NCBI RefSeq assembly: GCF_030704535.1
Contig: NC_081818.1
Span: 25,831,001 to 25,895,000, forward strand
Direction of reading: 5' to 3'
DNA length: 64,000 nucleotides
Source: Vitis vinifera
Taxonomy: Eukaryota > Streptophyta > Magnoliopsida > Vitales > Vitaceae
Positions 46,985 to 58,589 of this stretch are shown here, one piece after another. Positions within the stretch are counted from its first letter, which is position 1; the number at the start of each line of letters is the position of its first letter. The notes below the pieces were generated by a model. It was not told where the DNA came from, did not search any database, and saw only the letters and a program-made list of their open reading frames with translations. Both the position numbers and the translations under genes were made by a program.

Positions 46985-49900
46985 TGAGTCACCGTCATCT
47001 TGAGATAGTTTCAAATTAGGATCCATGGGAATGGTGGCAGGTTTGCAACCCAAATGTCTAGTGTCTGAGAGCAATTCCAACGCATACTTGCATTGACAAA
47101 TAGAGATACCAGCAATAGATCAAGCCACTTCCAAGCCTAGAAAATATCTGAGTGGCCCCAAGTCCTTCATCTTATACTTGCAGTTGAGGGCATGCTTTAA
47201 AGTATCCACAGCAAGTTGATCATTACTAGCAATAATGATGCCATCAATGTAGATCAAAAGAGCTAAGAAAGAAGTATCTTGATGTTTTGTGAACAAGGTG
47301 TGATCACTGGTTGATTGAACAAAACCTTCTGATAAGAGAGCATTAGAGAACTTGTGAAACCATTTATGGGAGGCCTATTTCAAGCCATAGATAGACTTAT
47401 GCAGCCTGCACACAGCATTAGGAGGCAAATGTTCCCCCTCATGGCAAGTGTATCCAGGGGGAAGACTCATGTAAACTTCCTCCATAAGGTCACCATGAAG
47501 GAATGCATTAGTGACATCAAGTTGAGTGAGAGACCAGCCATGAATTGTAGCTAAAGAAAGCAACATTTTAACAGTAACTAGCTTGGCAACAAGAGAGAAG
47601 GTATCAAGATAATCAATACCTTCTTGTTGTGTAAATCCCTTAGCCACAAAGCGTGCTTTGTACCTATCCACAGTACCATCTGCTCAAAACTTAACTTTGT
47701 ACACCCATTTACAACCAACCGCCTGTTTGCCAATGGGAAGAGAGCAAATGGACCAAGTGTCATTACTTTCCAATGCCTGCAATTCAATATTCATAGCATC
47801 GCACCACACTTGAGACTCAATGGCCTAAGAAAATGATGTTGGTTCAGTTTGAGAACTAATGGCAAGAACAAATTCACAATATGGCCTGTAAAGCTTGTGG
47901 TAACTCAAGCAAGAGGAAATAGGATATAGAGAAGGCTTAGAAGAAACGTGTTTAGTGAGGTAACAATGATAATCAGACAAGTAAGTTGGTTTTGTGGTGA
48001 CACGACGTGGACGTAAGGCTGTTTGAATTGAATCTGGTGAGGAAATGCACTTTGGACTATAGGAAGAAGACATGTTGGGTTGACTGCAAGAAGGCTCGGA
48101 GATGGACTGAATTGGCTTAGGAAGGACATGATCATTAAAAAAATCAACAACATCGCTACTCACGGCAGAATGAGCAAAAGGAAAGAGTGATTCATGAAAA
48201 ATGACATTCCGAGAAATGTAGATCTTATTGCTTTCTAAGTCAAGTAACTTGTAACCCTTATAACCAAAAGGATAGCCAAGAAAAATAGAAGCTCGAGCAC
48301 AAGGGGCAAACTTTGTACGTTGGTTAGAAAGCGTGGAAGCATAACATAGACACCTAAAAATGCGAAGATGGTTGTAGGTGGGTTTGTTGTTATTCAACAG
48401 CTCAAATGGGGTTTTATTGGATAGTAATGGAGAGGGTGTATGATTGATTAAATAAATAGCTGTCAAAACACAATCACCCCAATAACAAAGAGGAACACAA
48501 GATTGAAACAATAAGGCTCGTGCCACATTAAGTATGTGTTCACGTTTACGCTCTAAAATTGAGTTTTGTTCAGGTGTAGCAACACAAGAATGATAAGGAA
48601 TAACACCCTTGGTACGAAAAAAAAATCATGGAAAGCTAATTCAGGGGCATTATCGGAATGGACAGATTAAATTGCATTGTTATATTGAGTAGAAGTCAAA
48701 TTGAAAAATTCAGGAAAGACAGTGAGAACATCAGCTTTAGCACAAAGAAGATATACCCAAGTAGCACGTGTGCAGTCATCAACAATGGTGAGGTAATATC
48801 TGTGTCCAGTCGGTGTACTTACATTAAATGGTCCCCAAATGTCAATGTGAACTAGATCAAATGGATTAGTTGACATATTATTATGTGAAATAAAAGGTAA
48901 ACGTTTTTGCTTGGCCATATGACAAATTTTACAGTGAGAAAACAAATGGGATAAAGAATTGGGAATGTGTAATTCATTGTGAAGAATTTGAATTTTTACA
49001 TGAGATGGATGTCCAAGGCGAAAATGCCAAATATCACTTTTCAACATTACAGAATTACAAAATTCATTTCCTGATTCTAGAAAATAAAGGTTCTTTCATC
49101 TTTTATCTTTCCTAATCATCAAGCCTCGAGTGAGGTCCTGAATGACAGATGAATTTGAAAGGAAATTAACACTACAATTATGGCTAAGAGTAAGAGCACT
49201 AATGCTGAGAAGATTGAAAGTGAACATGGGGACAAACAAGACATTATCCAAGTTCAAAGTATCAAACAACCTCACAGAACCTACACGATTGATTGCAACA
49301 ACATGACCATTAGGAAGAGTGACTGTGGTATTATGAACCAGTCTGGAATGAGAAAATAGAGAAATATTGCAACAAACATGGTGGGTGGCCCCTGTGTCAA
49401 TCACCCAAGCATCAGAAGGAACAAAAGGATGAGAAAAAAATTGAGTAGAACAATTGTTACCATAGATTTGAGAAATTGAAGGTCCTGATGTCGATGGAGA
49501 CTCAAATGGGTCGATAGTTTGTTGTTGAAGGTGCGTACTAAGGTAAGCAATGAGTTGTTGAACTTGATTCGATGAGAGAGAGACTAGTGGTGGGAAAGAT
49601 CCCACTGTAGCAGCAGCAGCAGAAGGAAAATAATGAATGCCCTTCAATGGTTCAGTAAAGGACCTTGGTGAAGTAGATTGGGATTGAAGGGGGCTTGTCT
49701 GGGCCATTTGTGTTTGGGCTTTCCCTTTGGGCTTATAACCTGGTGGAAACCCATGCAATTTATAACACCTATCTACTGTATGCCCTGTGAGCCCACAATG
49801 GGTGCAAATTGGGCGTTCATGTCTAGGCTTGTTGTGAGATGATGCAGTAGCTACAGAATGAGCCGGAGAAGAGGCATTGAACGCCATGGAATCCGATGGA

Positions 49901-50927
49901 GCGGAAGACCTAGATCGAATAGACCATTGGCGTTCTTCTTGAACAACAAGATTGGATACTTTCACCACAGGAGGGAGCAGATCAAGCATCAAAATTTGGC
50001 CTCTTGTGCTAGCATAAGATTCATTCAAACCCATTAAAAATTGCATCACATACTCCTGTTGTTGATAATCCATCCAAGCTTTCATACCTCCATAGTGGCA
50101 GACGGGAACTGGTTGATAGTTTTTTAGTTCATCCCAGAGAATTTTCAATCAAGTATAATAGGTATTAACATCGAGCGAGCCTTGTGAGAGACCATGTAGT
50201 TGTTGCTTGATTTGGAAAATTCATGGAGCATTGCTCTGATGGAAGTGTTCATGCAAATCTGCCCAAACAACATGGGCACTCTCGAGATAGAGAATACTAT
50301 CAACTATCTCTTTTGAGATAGCGTTAAGGAGCCAAAATGTGACCATGTTGTTGCATCGGGACTAGATTCCGGCTGTAGGGTCGTCGGTTATGGGCTGCGA
50401 AAGAGTGCCATCCACGAATCTGAGCTTATTCTTTGCGTTGAGAGCCATCAGCATGGCCCGACTCCATGTATTCTTTGCGTTTGAACCAGTGAGGAGATGC
50501 AAAACGAGCACCAAGCCTGGATGATCACCACTATGTAAGAAAAATGGGTTATTAGTGTTCTCCATGAGAGATTGATCTGATTGTGTTATCGTGCTACCAG
50601 AGGTAGGGGATGTGAGGGGTTGAAATCTATTATCATTGTTATGCTGACCACCACGAGCCATTTCAGTGAGCGGCAGAGGTAAAAAGCTCTGATACCATAT
50701 TACAAGGGAAAATGGAGAGAAAAAATGACAGATTCTCCTTTCATTGATTGAAAAAAATGAGTTGTACAAAGAACCCTAAAACAAAGTAGCCAAAATTCCT
50801 TTTATAATAGAAGTCACGCATAAGGAGTTGTAGAGCTCTGCAGAGAAAAAACAACCTAACCAACTATTGGTTATAACAAAAAAAAAAAAAAACTAAAACT
50901 AATATGCTAAAAGTTACTGATGTGGCA
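46985..50927 (-). mobile_element. Truncated Ty1/copia element
   Basis: It reads on the minus strand from a putative 5' LTR (about 50698-50927, with TATAAAAGG) through the PBS TGGTATCAGAGC (within 50681-50697) to gag and pol. It stops within the reverse transcriptase region near 46985, against the 3' flank of RLP-B. RNase H and the 3' LTR are missing, so it cannot move. The left junction lies in DNA that matches the RLP-A 3' flank (8600-8620). Confidence 0.85.
47000..50661 (-). pseudogene. Copia gag-pol remnant with many stops
   Basis: Gag starts at 50661 (MARGGQH) with NPFFLHSGDHPG, a zinc knuckle CTHCGLTGHTVDRC and protease WVIDTGATHHVC. The integrase part has the LGHPSH...CKICHMAKQK finger and LVHIDIWGPF with VDDCTRATW. 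Reverse transcriptase has [16 protein letters not shown] and [18 protein letters not shown] stop replaces Gln after HKSIYGLK (47375). The catalytic YVDD motif is YIDG (near 47230), losing an aspartate. Stops or shifts also occur near 50361, 50148, 49096, 48655 and 47825. It is another copia subgroup than the 24346-30640 element. Confidence 0.88.
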
Positions 50928-51515
50928 TTGGCGTTGGAGTTGAAAAATGATCAATGGGAAACCCTTCTTCAGCACTTTAACAAGGTGTCTCTTAGTACAA
51001 TTCCATGCAGTTCAACTGACCGACCGGTGGTTCCACCATTTCATCTACAATTGGGAAACCATTGTGCGTGTTGTTTTCTCAGGACATCTACAATGCGGGC
51101 TACCTTTTCCACTTCACGAAGGGTAACTACTTGTGGCTTGGCATCTGCAAACTCCCCAATAGTTAAATTTCTCATCCATGGCTCAAGATTCGCATCCAAG
51201 AAAGGCAGGCCTTTGAGGTGCAATATTATCTCATAAAGGTAACTACTTGGGTTGATGCAATCACCAACACTTTTGGCTATTAGGAGGACAATCATTGTTA
51301 TGGGTAGAAAGAGGAGATTGTTTGTGAGTTCAAGGAATATGATAGAGAGGAAACAACACCCTCATTCAACCAGCCATTAGGGAGGCTGTACCATGAAATG
51401 CATAAAGCCCTAGCTCAATTTTTGTGTAGGAGCACAATGCAATACCAAGAATGCATGGGCATTCTTGCACCAAACTCCAGAAGAATTGGGCCAGAAAAGA
51501 AATTGCCATATAAAC
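50928..51515 (-). pseudogene. CLC chloride-channel gene fragment
   Basis: The minus strand encodes a contiguous part of a plant CLC anion channel/exchanger (tonoplast CLC-c-like), from the last membrane helices into the first CBS domain. In order: LGLYA then TASLMAG*MR, then IIFLELTNNLLFLPITM, IVLLIAKSVGDCINPSS, EIILHLKGLPFLDANLEPWM, RNLTIGEFADAKPQVVTL and VEKVARIVDVLRKQHAQW, and then worn sequence. A stop replaces Ser in LMAGS (near 51387), and there is a frameshift and a stop after FPNCR. The right end fades near 51515. The left end is cut exactly by the copia LTR. No intron is visible in 590 bp. Both ends of the gene are absent. Confidence 0.82.
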
Positions 51516-52670
51516 ATAAAGCCCTTGTATGTATGTTTTGTTTTTTTTTTAACTTTTAACAAAAATCTTTACCTAAGTTTTGATACGACTTATTATGCAA
51601 GTTTTAATCCCAACCATGGTTTGAAATTTTACCAATATTTCGACAAAATATCATAGATTAGTGACGGTTGAAGTGAGAAATGGCATGGAAACTTCGAACG
51701 AGGGAGAAATTTTGGAAAAAAATGTCATGTATCGTCCAAAAATCGCCAATTTATCAACTTGGACATAAATAATCGTTGAAGAAAATGAAGCCAGCCTTGC
51801 CGTATCAAAAAAATCACCAAAATCTCGCCGAAAAATGATGATTTTCTGCCCAAAAAAATCGACGATATATCTACATGTTTTCTTTCCTCCAATCAAGGTT
51901 GAAATGAAAGATTCTTGATCTCAAGGCCAAGATCACACTTGTGTTTTTTAAATCTAATCCAAATGGTTAAATGTTTTATCTAAGGCCAAGATTAAATCCA
52001 ATGATTAAAATTACGGGATATTTAGTTCAAATAATACCTAAAGAGTGGGCAGAATTTTTTTAATTATTTTTTAATTTATCTTTTATTTTAAATTTATATT
52101 TTATTTTTAAGTATTTTTCATATTTACACATTAACCCTATTTTAAAAAATTACATTCACTTCACTTTTAATTTTTTTTTTTACATATTTATCCTTTTAAT
52201 TTTATTTAATTTTGAATGTTTTTATTTTAAAATATTAAAAATATGAACTTATTCAGAAATTACTAAAACATAAATACATAAATAAATAAAGTTCTAACAT
52301 TTTATAAATATATAATTTTAAATTGAAATTAATTTGAGTAGATAAATTATTAATATAATTTTTAATAATTTTAATTATTTAAATAAATTAATGTCCATAA
52401 CAAATAATTGTCATCACAAATTTTTAATAAAATTTTTGAAATTAAATCTCAAATAAAATATTTTATATAAATCTTAGAAATGATTTAATGTTTTTTTTTA
52501 ATTTTTGAAACAAATGAATATAAATATTTTAAAGGAATTTACCATAATTTTTTTCTAAAAAAAATTAGTAATATTATTAGACTTTTTAATATAGACTTTT
52601 TTTGGATAAAATTTAAATTTTTTGAAAGTAGTAATCCAAATTAAAGTCAAACTAGAAAATTTTTTAAATG
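51516..52670. other. Intergenic, nothing recognised
   Basis: 51540-51900 has mixed composition resembling dispersed plant repeat DNA. 52050-52670 is extremely AT-rich. No gene or RNA gene seen. Confidence 0.5.
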
Positions 52671-53050
52671 GGTTTAATATACTTTACCCCCCAACCTATA
52701 GCGTGTTTTACACATTGACCTCTTGAGTTCAAAATCGAGTAATGTACCCCCAATCTTTATAAGTGCATGCAATCTACATTTTTTTAGAGACAATGTTAAT
52801 TTTTTTTAATAGAAAGGCGTGTGTTCTCCACGTGATCAAGGGCAAAATGGTCAATTTTTTGGGTTTATTACACTTTACCCCCTAACATATAATGGGTTTT
52901 GCACATTGCCCCATTGAGTTTCAAAATCAAGTAATATACCATTCATCCTTTATAATTGTGTGCAATATGCATTTTTTAAGAGACGATATTATTTTTTATT
53001 TTATAGAAAGGCATGTGCTCTCCACATGACCAAGGGCAAATGGGTCAATT
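52671..53050 (+). repeat. 190-bp tandem duplication
   Basis: Two diverged units (about 52671-52859 and 52860-53050) each run from GGGTTTA.TA.ACTTTACCCC through CACATTG, GTAAT.TACC, AGAGAC and AATAGAAAGGC.TGTG to CAAGGGCAAA.TGGTCAATTT. Confidence 0.8.
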
Positions 53051-53051
53051 T

Positions 53052-53682
53052 ATAAAACCCTAACCAATCTGCCCTCCTCTTCCTTCGTTTTTCTTCTTTT
53101 TTCTTCACTCTTTCTCTCTCCTCCCCTAATCGATGATTGCATCTCTTGAAATTTCAGCCTTAAAACCTAACTATGGTAAGTATTTAGAGATGGGCTTTGA
53201 GGAAGGATGTGATGAAAACAACAAAAACCCTAAATTTCAAACCTAGATTCCATTTTATTCAAATCGATAGCTCTTGCAATTCAACATAATCAGGTTTATG
53301 GTTATAAGGAGTTGAAAATCCAATTTCAATGTCAAAGCTCCAAACCCTTTAATAGATAGAATTAAAAGAAGGAAAGAAACACTTCAATTTGGTATGATTA
53401 CCGATCACAACCAAAGATCCAAAAAAACCAAGTTTTTTGAAAAAACCCAAATCAAGAATTTGGAAGACTCACATCACACAATTCTGCAAATTTTTGACAA
53501 AAATCGTAGCGAAACCAAAACTTTTCCTTGGTGGGTATCTTTTTATAGGTGAAAAATAGATGTCCAAATGCTTATCTAGAATAAAACACAATGGAAATAG
53601 GAAGGAGAGAGAAAAAGTGGAGAGAAGAAGAAGAAAAACGAATGAAGAGAAGACTGGTTAGGGTTTTAATCAAAAGGACATG
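53052..53682. repeat. Long inverted repeat, possible foldback element
   Basis: The left arm (about 53055-53130, from AAAACCCTAACCAATCTGCC through TTCGTTTTTCTTC to CTCTCTCCTCC) is complementary to the right arm (about 53605-53668, GGAGAGAGAAAAAG through GAAAAACGAA to GGTTAGGGTTTT). The arms are 65-75 bp with some mismatches and enclose about 470 bp of non-coding DNA. It may be a Mutator-like or foldback MITE. No target duplication was found, perhaps because the solo LTR sits at its right edge. Confidence 0.65.
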
Positions 53683-54653
53683 TGATCATGAAATCTATAG
53701 CATCACAATAATTCTTTAAGTGGAATTTGACATATATATATGCTCTTTTTAAGGTAGAGTATGTCATTTGATCACATAATAAGTAGGATTTGTAACTCAA
53801 GGTTGAAGAGACAATCTTGATAAGTGATAGCACTACTTTATTAGATTACGGATACCAATTCATGGGGAGTCTTCGTGTAATGAATAGTAGGTCACAGATC
53901 CTAAACTTTGTCTCATTATTATTTACATAGGATAGGAGTGCAATTGATTCTCTTTAGTGAAATGTTGAATCAACTTTAGAATTAAATTATGAGAGAGTCA
54001 GTACTCCTATGGATCCCAATGGTCTCCTCTTTGAGCTCATATATCATGATAACACAATTTATGAGAGTTGAATTGCCTCTAAGTTCACTTTTGTGCATAT
54101 GGTTGTTTTGGTAATTATGTAAGGTTGCACAAGGGATAATGAACAAGGTCTTTGAATTGAGTTAATTGGTTAATTAGATGACCTTGTACGGTTAATTAAT
54201 CAATTAGGTTTTGACTATATTAAGTAACCCAAGCCTTGGTAGGCTTAAGTCACTTAAACCAAGTAGGAGAACCTTATAAATACCCTCTTAGAGAATAAGG
54301 TTTCACTTTTTTTGTGAGAGCCACTTTCCATCTCTAAAGATAGAGAAAGAAAGAGAAAGAGAGAGTCATAGCTTTATCCCTTCCAAAGCCCACACTTTGA
54401 AGTATCAAGATCGTGGTTTGAATCATTAGGTTAAAGATCTTGGGTGTACGAGGCCTCCAGGCATCTTCACTACTAGAATTGATATAGGAACATCCAGATC
54501 TAGGTATAAGTACTACATCTCAAAATCTTTATTCTGATATGGTTTTTATAGCTATATGTTTTTACTACGATAGATTTAGAGAAGCCTAGGATAGTTTGCA
54601 TGCACCTTACGAGATCCAAGGTATGAGAATGAAGTAATCTAGGGTTCCCAACA
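53683..54653 (+). mobile_element. Solo LTR (971 bp)
   Basis: The sequence starts TGATCATGAAATCTATAGC and ends GGGTTCCCAACA (TG...CA) and is flanked on both sides by CATG (53679-53682 and 54654-54657). It contains TATAAATACC (about 54277), a plausible LTR promoter, and no internal region or second LTR, so it is probably a recombination remnant. The 4-bp duplication is short but within the range for LTR elements. Confidence 0.6.
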
Positions 54654-54675
54654 CATGTTTTGTCACATCATAGGA

Positions 54676-55080
54676 CTAGGTGATCATCAAGACTCAATTG
54701 GTGCTCTTACTCCCAATCTTTAGATGCCATGAGAACCAAAGCCCTTACACTCATGTTAAGGATGTTGAAGAGATTTGATTGACCTTCTATGAAGCACATT
54801 TGTCTCTAGACATGCTATAAATGAAGCTTTTCCCACCCACTTTGAAGGACCAAGAGCAATATCAAAAAATATTTCAAAAAGTAAAAAAATAGAATGTAAC
54901 ATGTAATGATTAAAATATTGGTTTTTACAAAAATATCAGTAGTTAGATGTTATAGTTATATTAAGATATATCAAAAAAATTTAATGAAAATTTTGATAAA
55001 AAATATTGAAAAAGAAACTAAAAAAATGAAAGAAACAATAATACATATATACATACATATATACATGCATGCATACATAC

Positions 55081-55112
<32 letters not shown>

Positions 55113-57371
55113 GAATATATCTAATTTGGATGTATTCAATGATAAAAAAAACAATCATGATATAAGTATGATCTTTTAAATTTTATTTGTAAATTTATAT
55201 TTCTCATAGATTTAATTAATATATAAAAAATGTAAAAAAAAAAATCTTTAATAAAATTTTGATAACGATTTTTATATTTTTAACTATCGGTTAAATAGAA
55301 TTTAAAGATAATATCATTAACATTAATTTATTTATTAAAATTTTATTTTAATATTAATCATGCATTATCTCACAAAGCTAAAAATTAACTGTGCCTTATG
55401 AACAACACATATAACTGAGAGAAGATGTACAAGAGAAGGGATCCGTTGGTCACTATTTTCGCTAATATCTATTGAAGGAAATTTTCCTTTCTCTTTACAA
55501 TCCAAAATAAAGTTCACTTCTATGTCATAACAATAAAAGGAAAAAAAAAACAATTACCTATTGAAAGAAAAATGAATTGTTGTATTTGTTGGTTTTCAAT
55601 ATCGAATTCTATTTGCCCTTGACCAACCTAGCACAATTTCACAAGTTCAATCTGATTTTAGACTATGGTATCTTGGAAAGTTTTCATAATTTCATATCTA
55701 AGAACTACTCAATCCCACTTTGCTCCACTTATTTTATTTCCCTGTTTTATCTTATTCATTTTAGATTTTTTTTTTAACCTTAGTATTATTGCTTTGTTTT
55801 GTACATATTTGCTTTAAGTTTTTCTTCGGGTTACCAAAAAATTTATAAATGATTGAGCTACATTCATTTTCGAAAAATAGGATTTCTAGAGGTAGGCTTT
55901 GGAGCTACATTCTATTTATTCACATAAGGCTATGTTTGGTACATCGAAATAGGGAAGGAGAATAAATATTTTGTTATATTCTTATTTCTTTTTGTAGGAA
56001 TGAGTTTGGTGATTTCAATTCTTGTGTTTGGATGTACCTGGAAATATAATGTTAGAATGATTATTTATTTATGTTTCAATTTTAGGCAACAATGATAATA
56101 AAATTGGAAATGAAATATATTGATAATAATATGAATACTAATACAACCTCAATAAAATAATATGCTTAGGATCAAGATAAATTATTATCTTAATGGGATT
56201 ATTAATTTATCAATAAATGAATAATTAATTAATTTATCTTTAGATACCGTATTATGTTTCTACTTTATAGTACTTATAAATCCAAAAACAATAGATATAA
56301 TCAAAAGTTAATATATAAAAGTCTAAAATACTTTAAAAAAGGAAGAGATAATTATTAATTATAGAAGATAAAAAGTCTCTCAAAAGAAATAGACATAGTA
56401 TTAAAATTTAATGCCCTAAAAGATATAAAAAAAAAAGTTTCAAATATGCAATGATTCCAAAAAATAGTTGAATTGAGAAAAATAGAACTTGTAAAATGTT
56501 TCTCAATATTGTATTATAATTTTTATTTGTTATTTTTTAATGTACTTCATCCATTATTAATTCATATTTCATTGGACCTTTATGATTTTTTAAAAAAAAT
56601 ATTATTTTATGCAATTAATGATGTTATTAATTTAATACATTAGCCTGACCGGGGGGATGAAAAGATTTTATAATTTAAACAAGGTTCTACATAGTTTAAA
56701 ATAATTCTTTAATTTCATTTAAAAAACATATTTGGGAGTTTTTTTTAAAGTAAATGATAAAAAAGTGTTTGATTGTGTGATTTAAAAATAATGTTCTATT
56801 TTAAAAATATAAAATTATTTTTATTTATTTTTAATAAAATAAATCAATTATGCTATTATGGGATTTTAATATCCATTTTTATAATATTTATAAAAAATAT
56901 AATTTATAATTTTATTATAATATTACTATTCATATTCTATTAAAAGTTATTTTTTAATCTACTTGTAATTATTTTTTATTTTTAATAAAACTTGAATTAA
57001 GTTTAGTTTATATTATATAAATTCCTTTTACAATTTTATTTTTACAAAATCAGAATAAAAAATTATTTAAAAAATAAATGAATTGAAATCTTACTTGTAA
57101 GTGAAAATTCATTTTCACTATAATCATATTTTATTTCATTTCCATCGTCACTCTTGAATTATTCAAATACGAGAAAAGATGAAAAAAAATGATTGAGATG
57201 TCCATTTAAAGAAGCCGCCGGTAGGCTGCAGCCTTGCTGAGGTCAATGTGAACTGAGATACAATGTGGCTGTCCTGATTGGAAAGTTCAGGTATGTAGGG
57301 ATTATGTCATAAAATTTTCTCCTTTTCTACAAGATACAATGTGAACCGAGAAGCCTACTAGGATGTGGGAC
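54676..57371. repeat. Duplicated AT-rich upstream flank, copy C
   Basis: It matches 1-2340 and 2790-2870 with high identity. Copy A lacks about 40 bp present here near 54710. A long TACA/TA microsatellite occupies 55040-55112, where copy A is short. A scrap of the minus-strand RLP relic remains at 57212-57250 (GAAGCCGCCGGTAGGCTGCA); about 330 bp of relic seen in copy A are deleted. No gene. Confidence 0.85.
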
Positions 57372-58581
57372 TAGGGATGGCAACGAGGCGGGTTCGGGAT
57401 GGGTCGGCCCCCTCCCAACCCCGCCCCGTTTATTTGAAGCAATTCCCATCCCCGTCCCATTTAAAAAATTAGACGGGGCGGGCCGGGGTGGACGGGTTTG
57501 ATACATTCCCATACCCGCCCCGTTTAACTTTATATACATTCCCATGATCAGGGGATTGCTGGGGCTAGGGTTCTGTGTGTAGGGGTTCAGGTGCTTCCCA
57601 TGGACTGCCATCAACTTCTTCCTAAGGACGACCTTAACGCCGCTCCTTCCACCCTCCAGCTTCTCCAGAACTTCACCAATCTCCCCATGGTCGGAAAACC
57701 CCTATACGGCGTCGTTTCCGACGCCGTCTACATCGGAGGCTCCCATGATCAGGGGACTGCTGGGGCTAGGGTTCTGTGTGTAGGGGTTCAGGTGCTTCCC
57801 ATGGACTGCCATCAACTTCTTCCTCAAGGACGGCCTTAACGCCGCTCCTTTCACCCTCCAACTCCTCCAAAACTCTGTCAATCTCCCCATGGTCGGAAAA
57901 CCCCTATACGGCGTCGTTTCCGACGCCGTCTACATCGGAGGCCAGCATTGCATCCCCTACATCGCCATCGGAGGTCAGCCCCTCCCCCACTTCCTCATCC
58001 TCATCTACTTTCCTTTTTTCCCCTTTTCTCAAACCCTAATTTTTTTTAAATCTTTAATTAATTCATTAATTTGAATTTCCCATTAATTTTTTTCCCCATG
58101 ATTAATCAATTTTAGCATTAAGATTTTTCCCTTTTTCTAATGGATGTGGAATCAAAAGCAAATGCAGTAGAGATAATTCCATAGTAAGGCGTTTTTTTTT
58201 TTTCCTGCTTCTTTTCTTTATCATTGCATAATCCATGTGTTTGGCACCTGAGAATTCAATATGATAATTTGTAGACACCATGTGCACTATATAATTATTA
58301 ATAGTTTCTAGATTGTTTTTCAGGTGTTAATTAACTCTTCTCCAGAGAAAGAACTGTTGGATTCCTATTTGAGTAGAAAATCATTGGTAAACATAAAATA
58401 TAATCGGGGCGGGGCGGGGTGGGGAGCGGCGGGGCAATACCCGAACCCGCCCCGAACCCGGCCCGGGTTTGAAAAAAAAATCCCAAACTCGTCCCGTACC
58501 CGTTTAGTAAAATAATATCCCATCCCATTAGGGGCGGGGCGGGGAGGGTACCCGAAAAGACCCGCCCCATTGCCATCCCTA
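57372..58581. mobile_element. hAT element with captured transporter exon (1210 bp)
   Basis: The perfect 12-bp inverted termini TAGGGATGGCAA / TTGCCATCCCTA are flanked by the 8-bp target duplication TGTGGGAC (57364-57371 and 58582-58589). That is the hAT signature, and the paralogous flank at about 2870 has a single uninterrupted GTGGGACC. Both subterminal zones (57385-57520 and 58400-58570) are GC-rich with many GGGGCGGG runs. There is no transposase. The middle holds two copies of an exon-like piece of a folate-biopterin transporter. Confidence 0.93.
57541..57973 (+). pseudogene. Folate-biopterin transporter exon, tandemly doubled
   Basis: Two direct copies of about 200 bp (57541-57741 and 57742-57942, the second extending to 57973) encode part of a plant folate-biopterin transporter (BT1/MFS family). 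The second reads GFRCFPWTAINFFLKDGLNA, then LLQNSVNLPMVGKPLYGVVS, then DAVYIGGQHCIPYIAIGG. It ends at a GGAG|GTCAGCC donor with intron-like DNA behind it. Copy 1 lacks one base at TTCCTAAGG and is out of frame. Both copies have TAG for the Gln expected just before GFRCFPW, so this stop came before the doubling. Gene capture by the hAT element is inferred. No function is expected. Confidence 0.82.
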
Positions 58582-58589
58582 TGTGGGAC

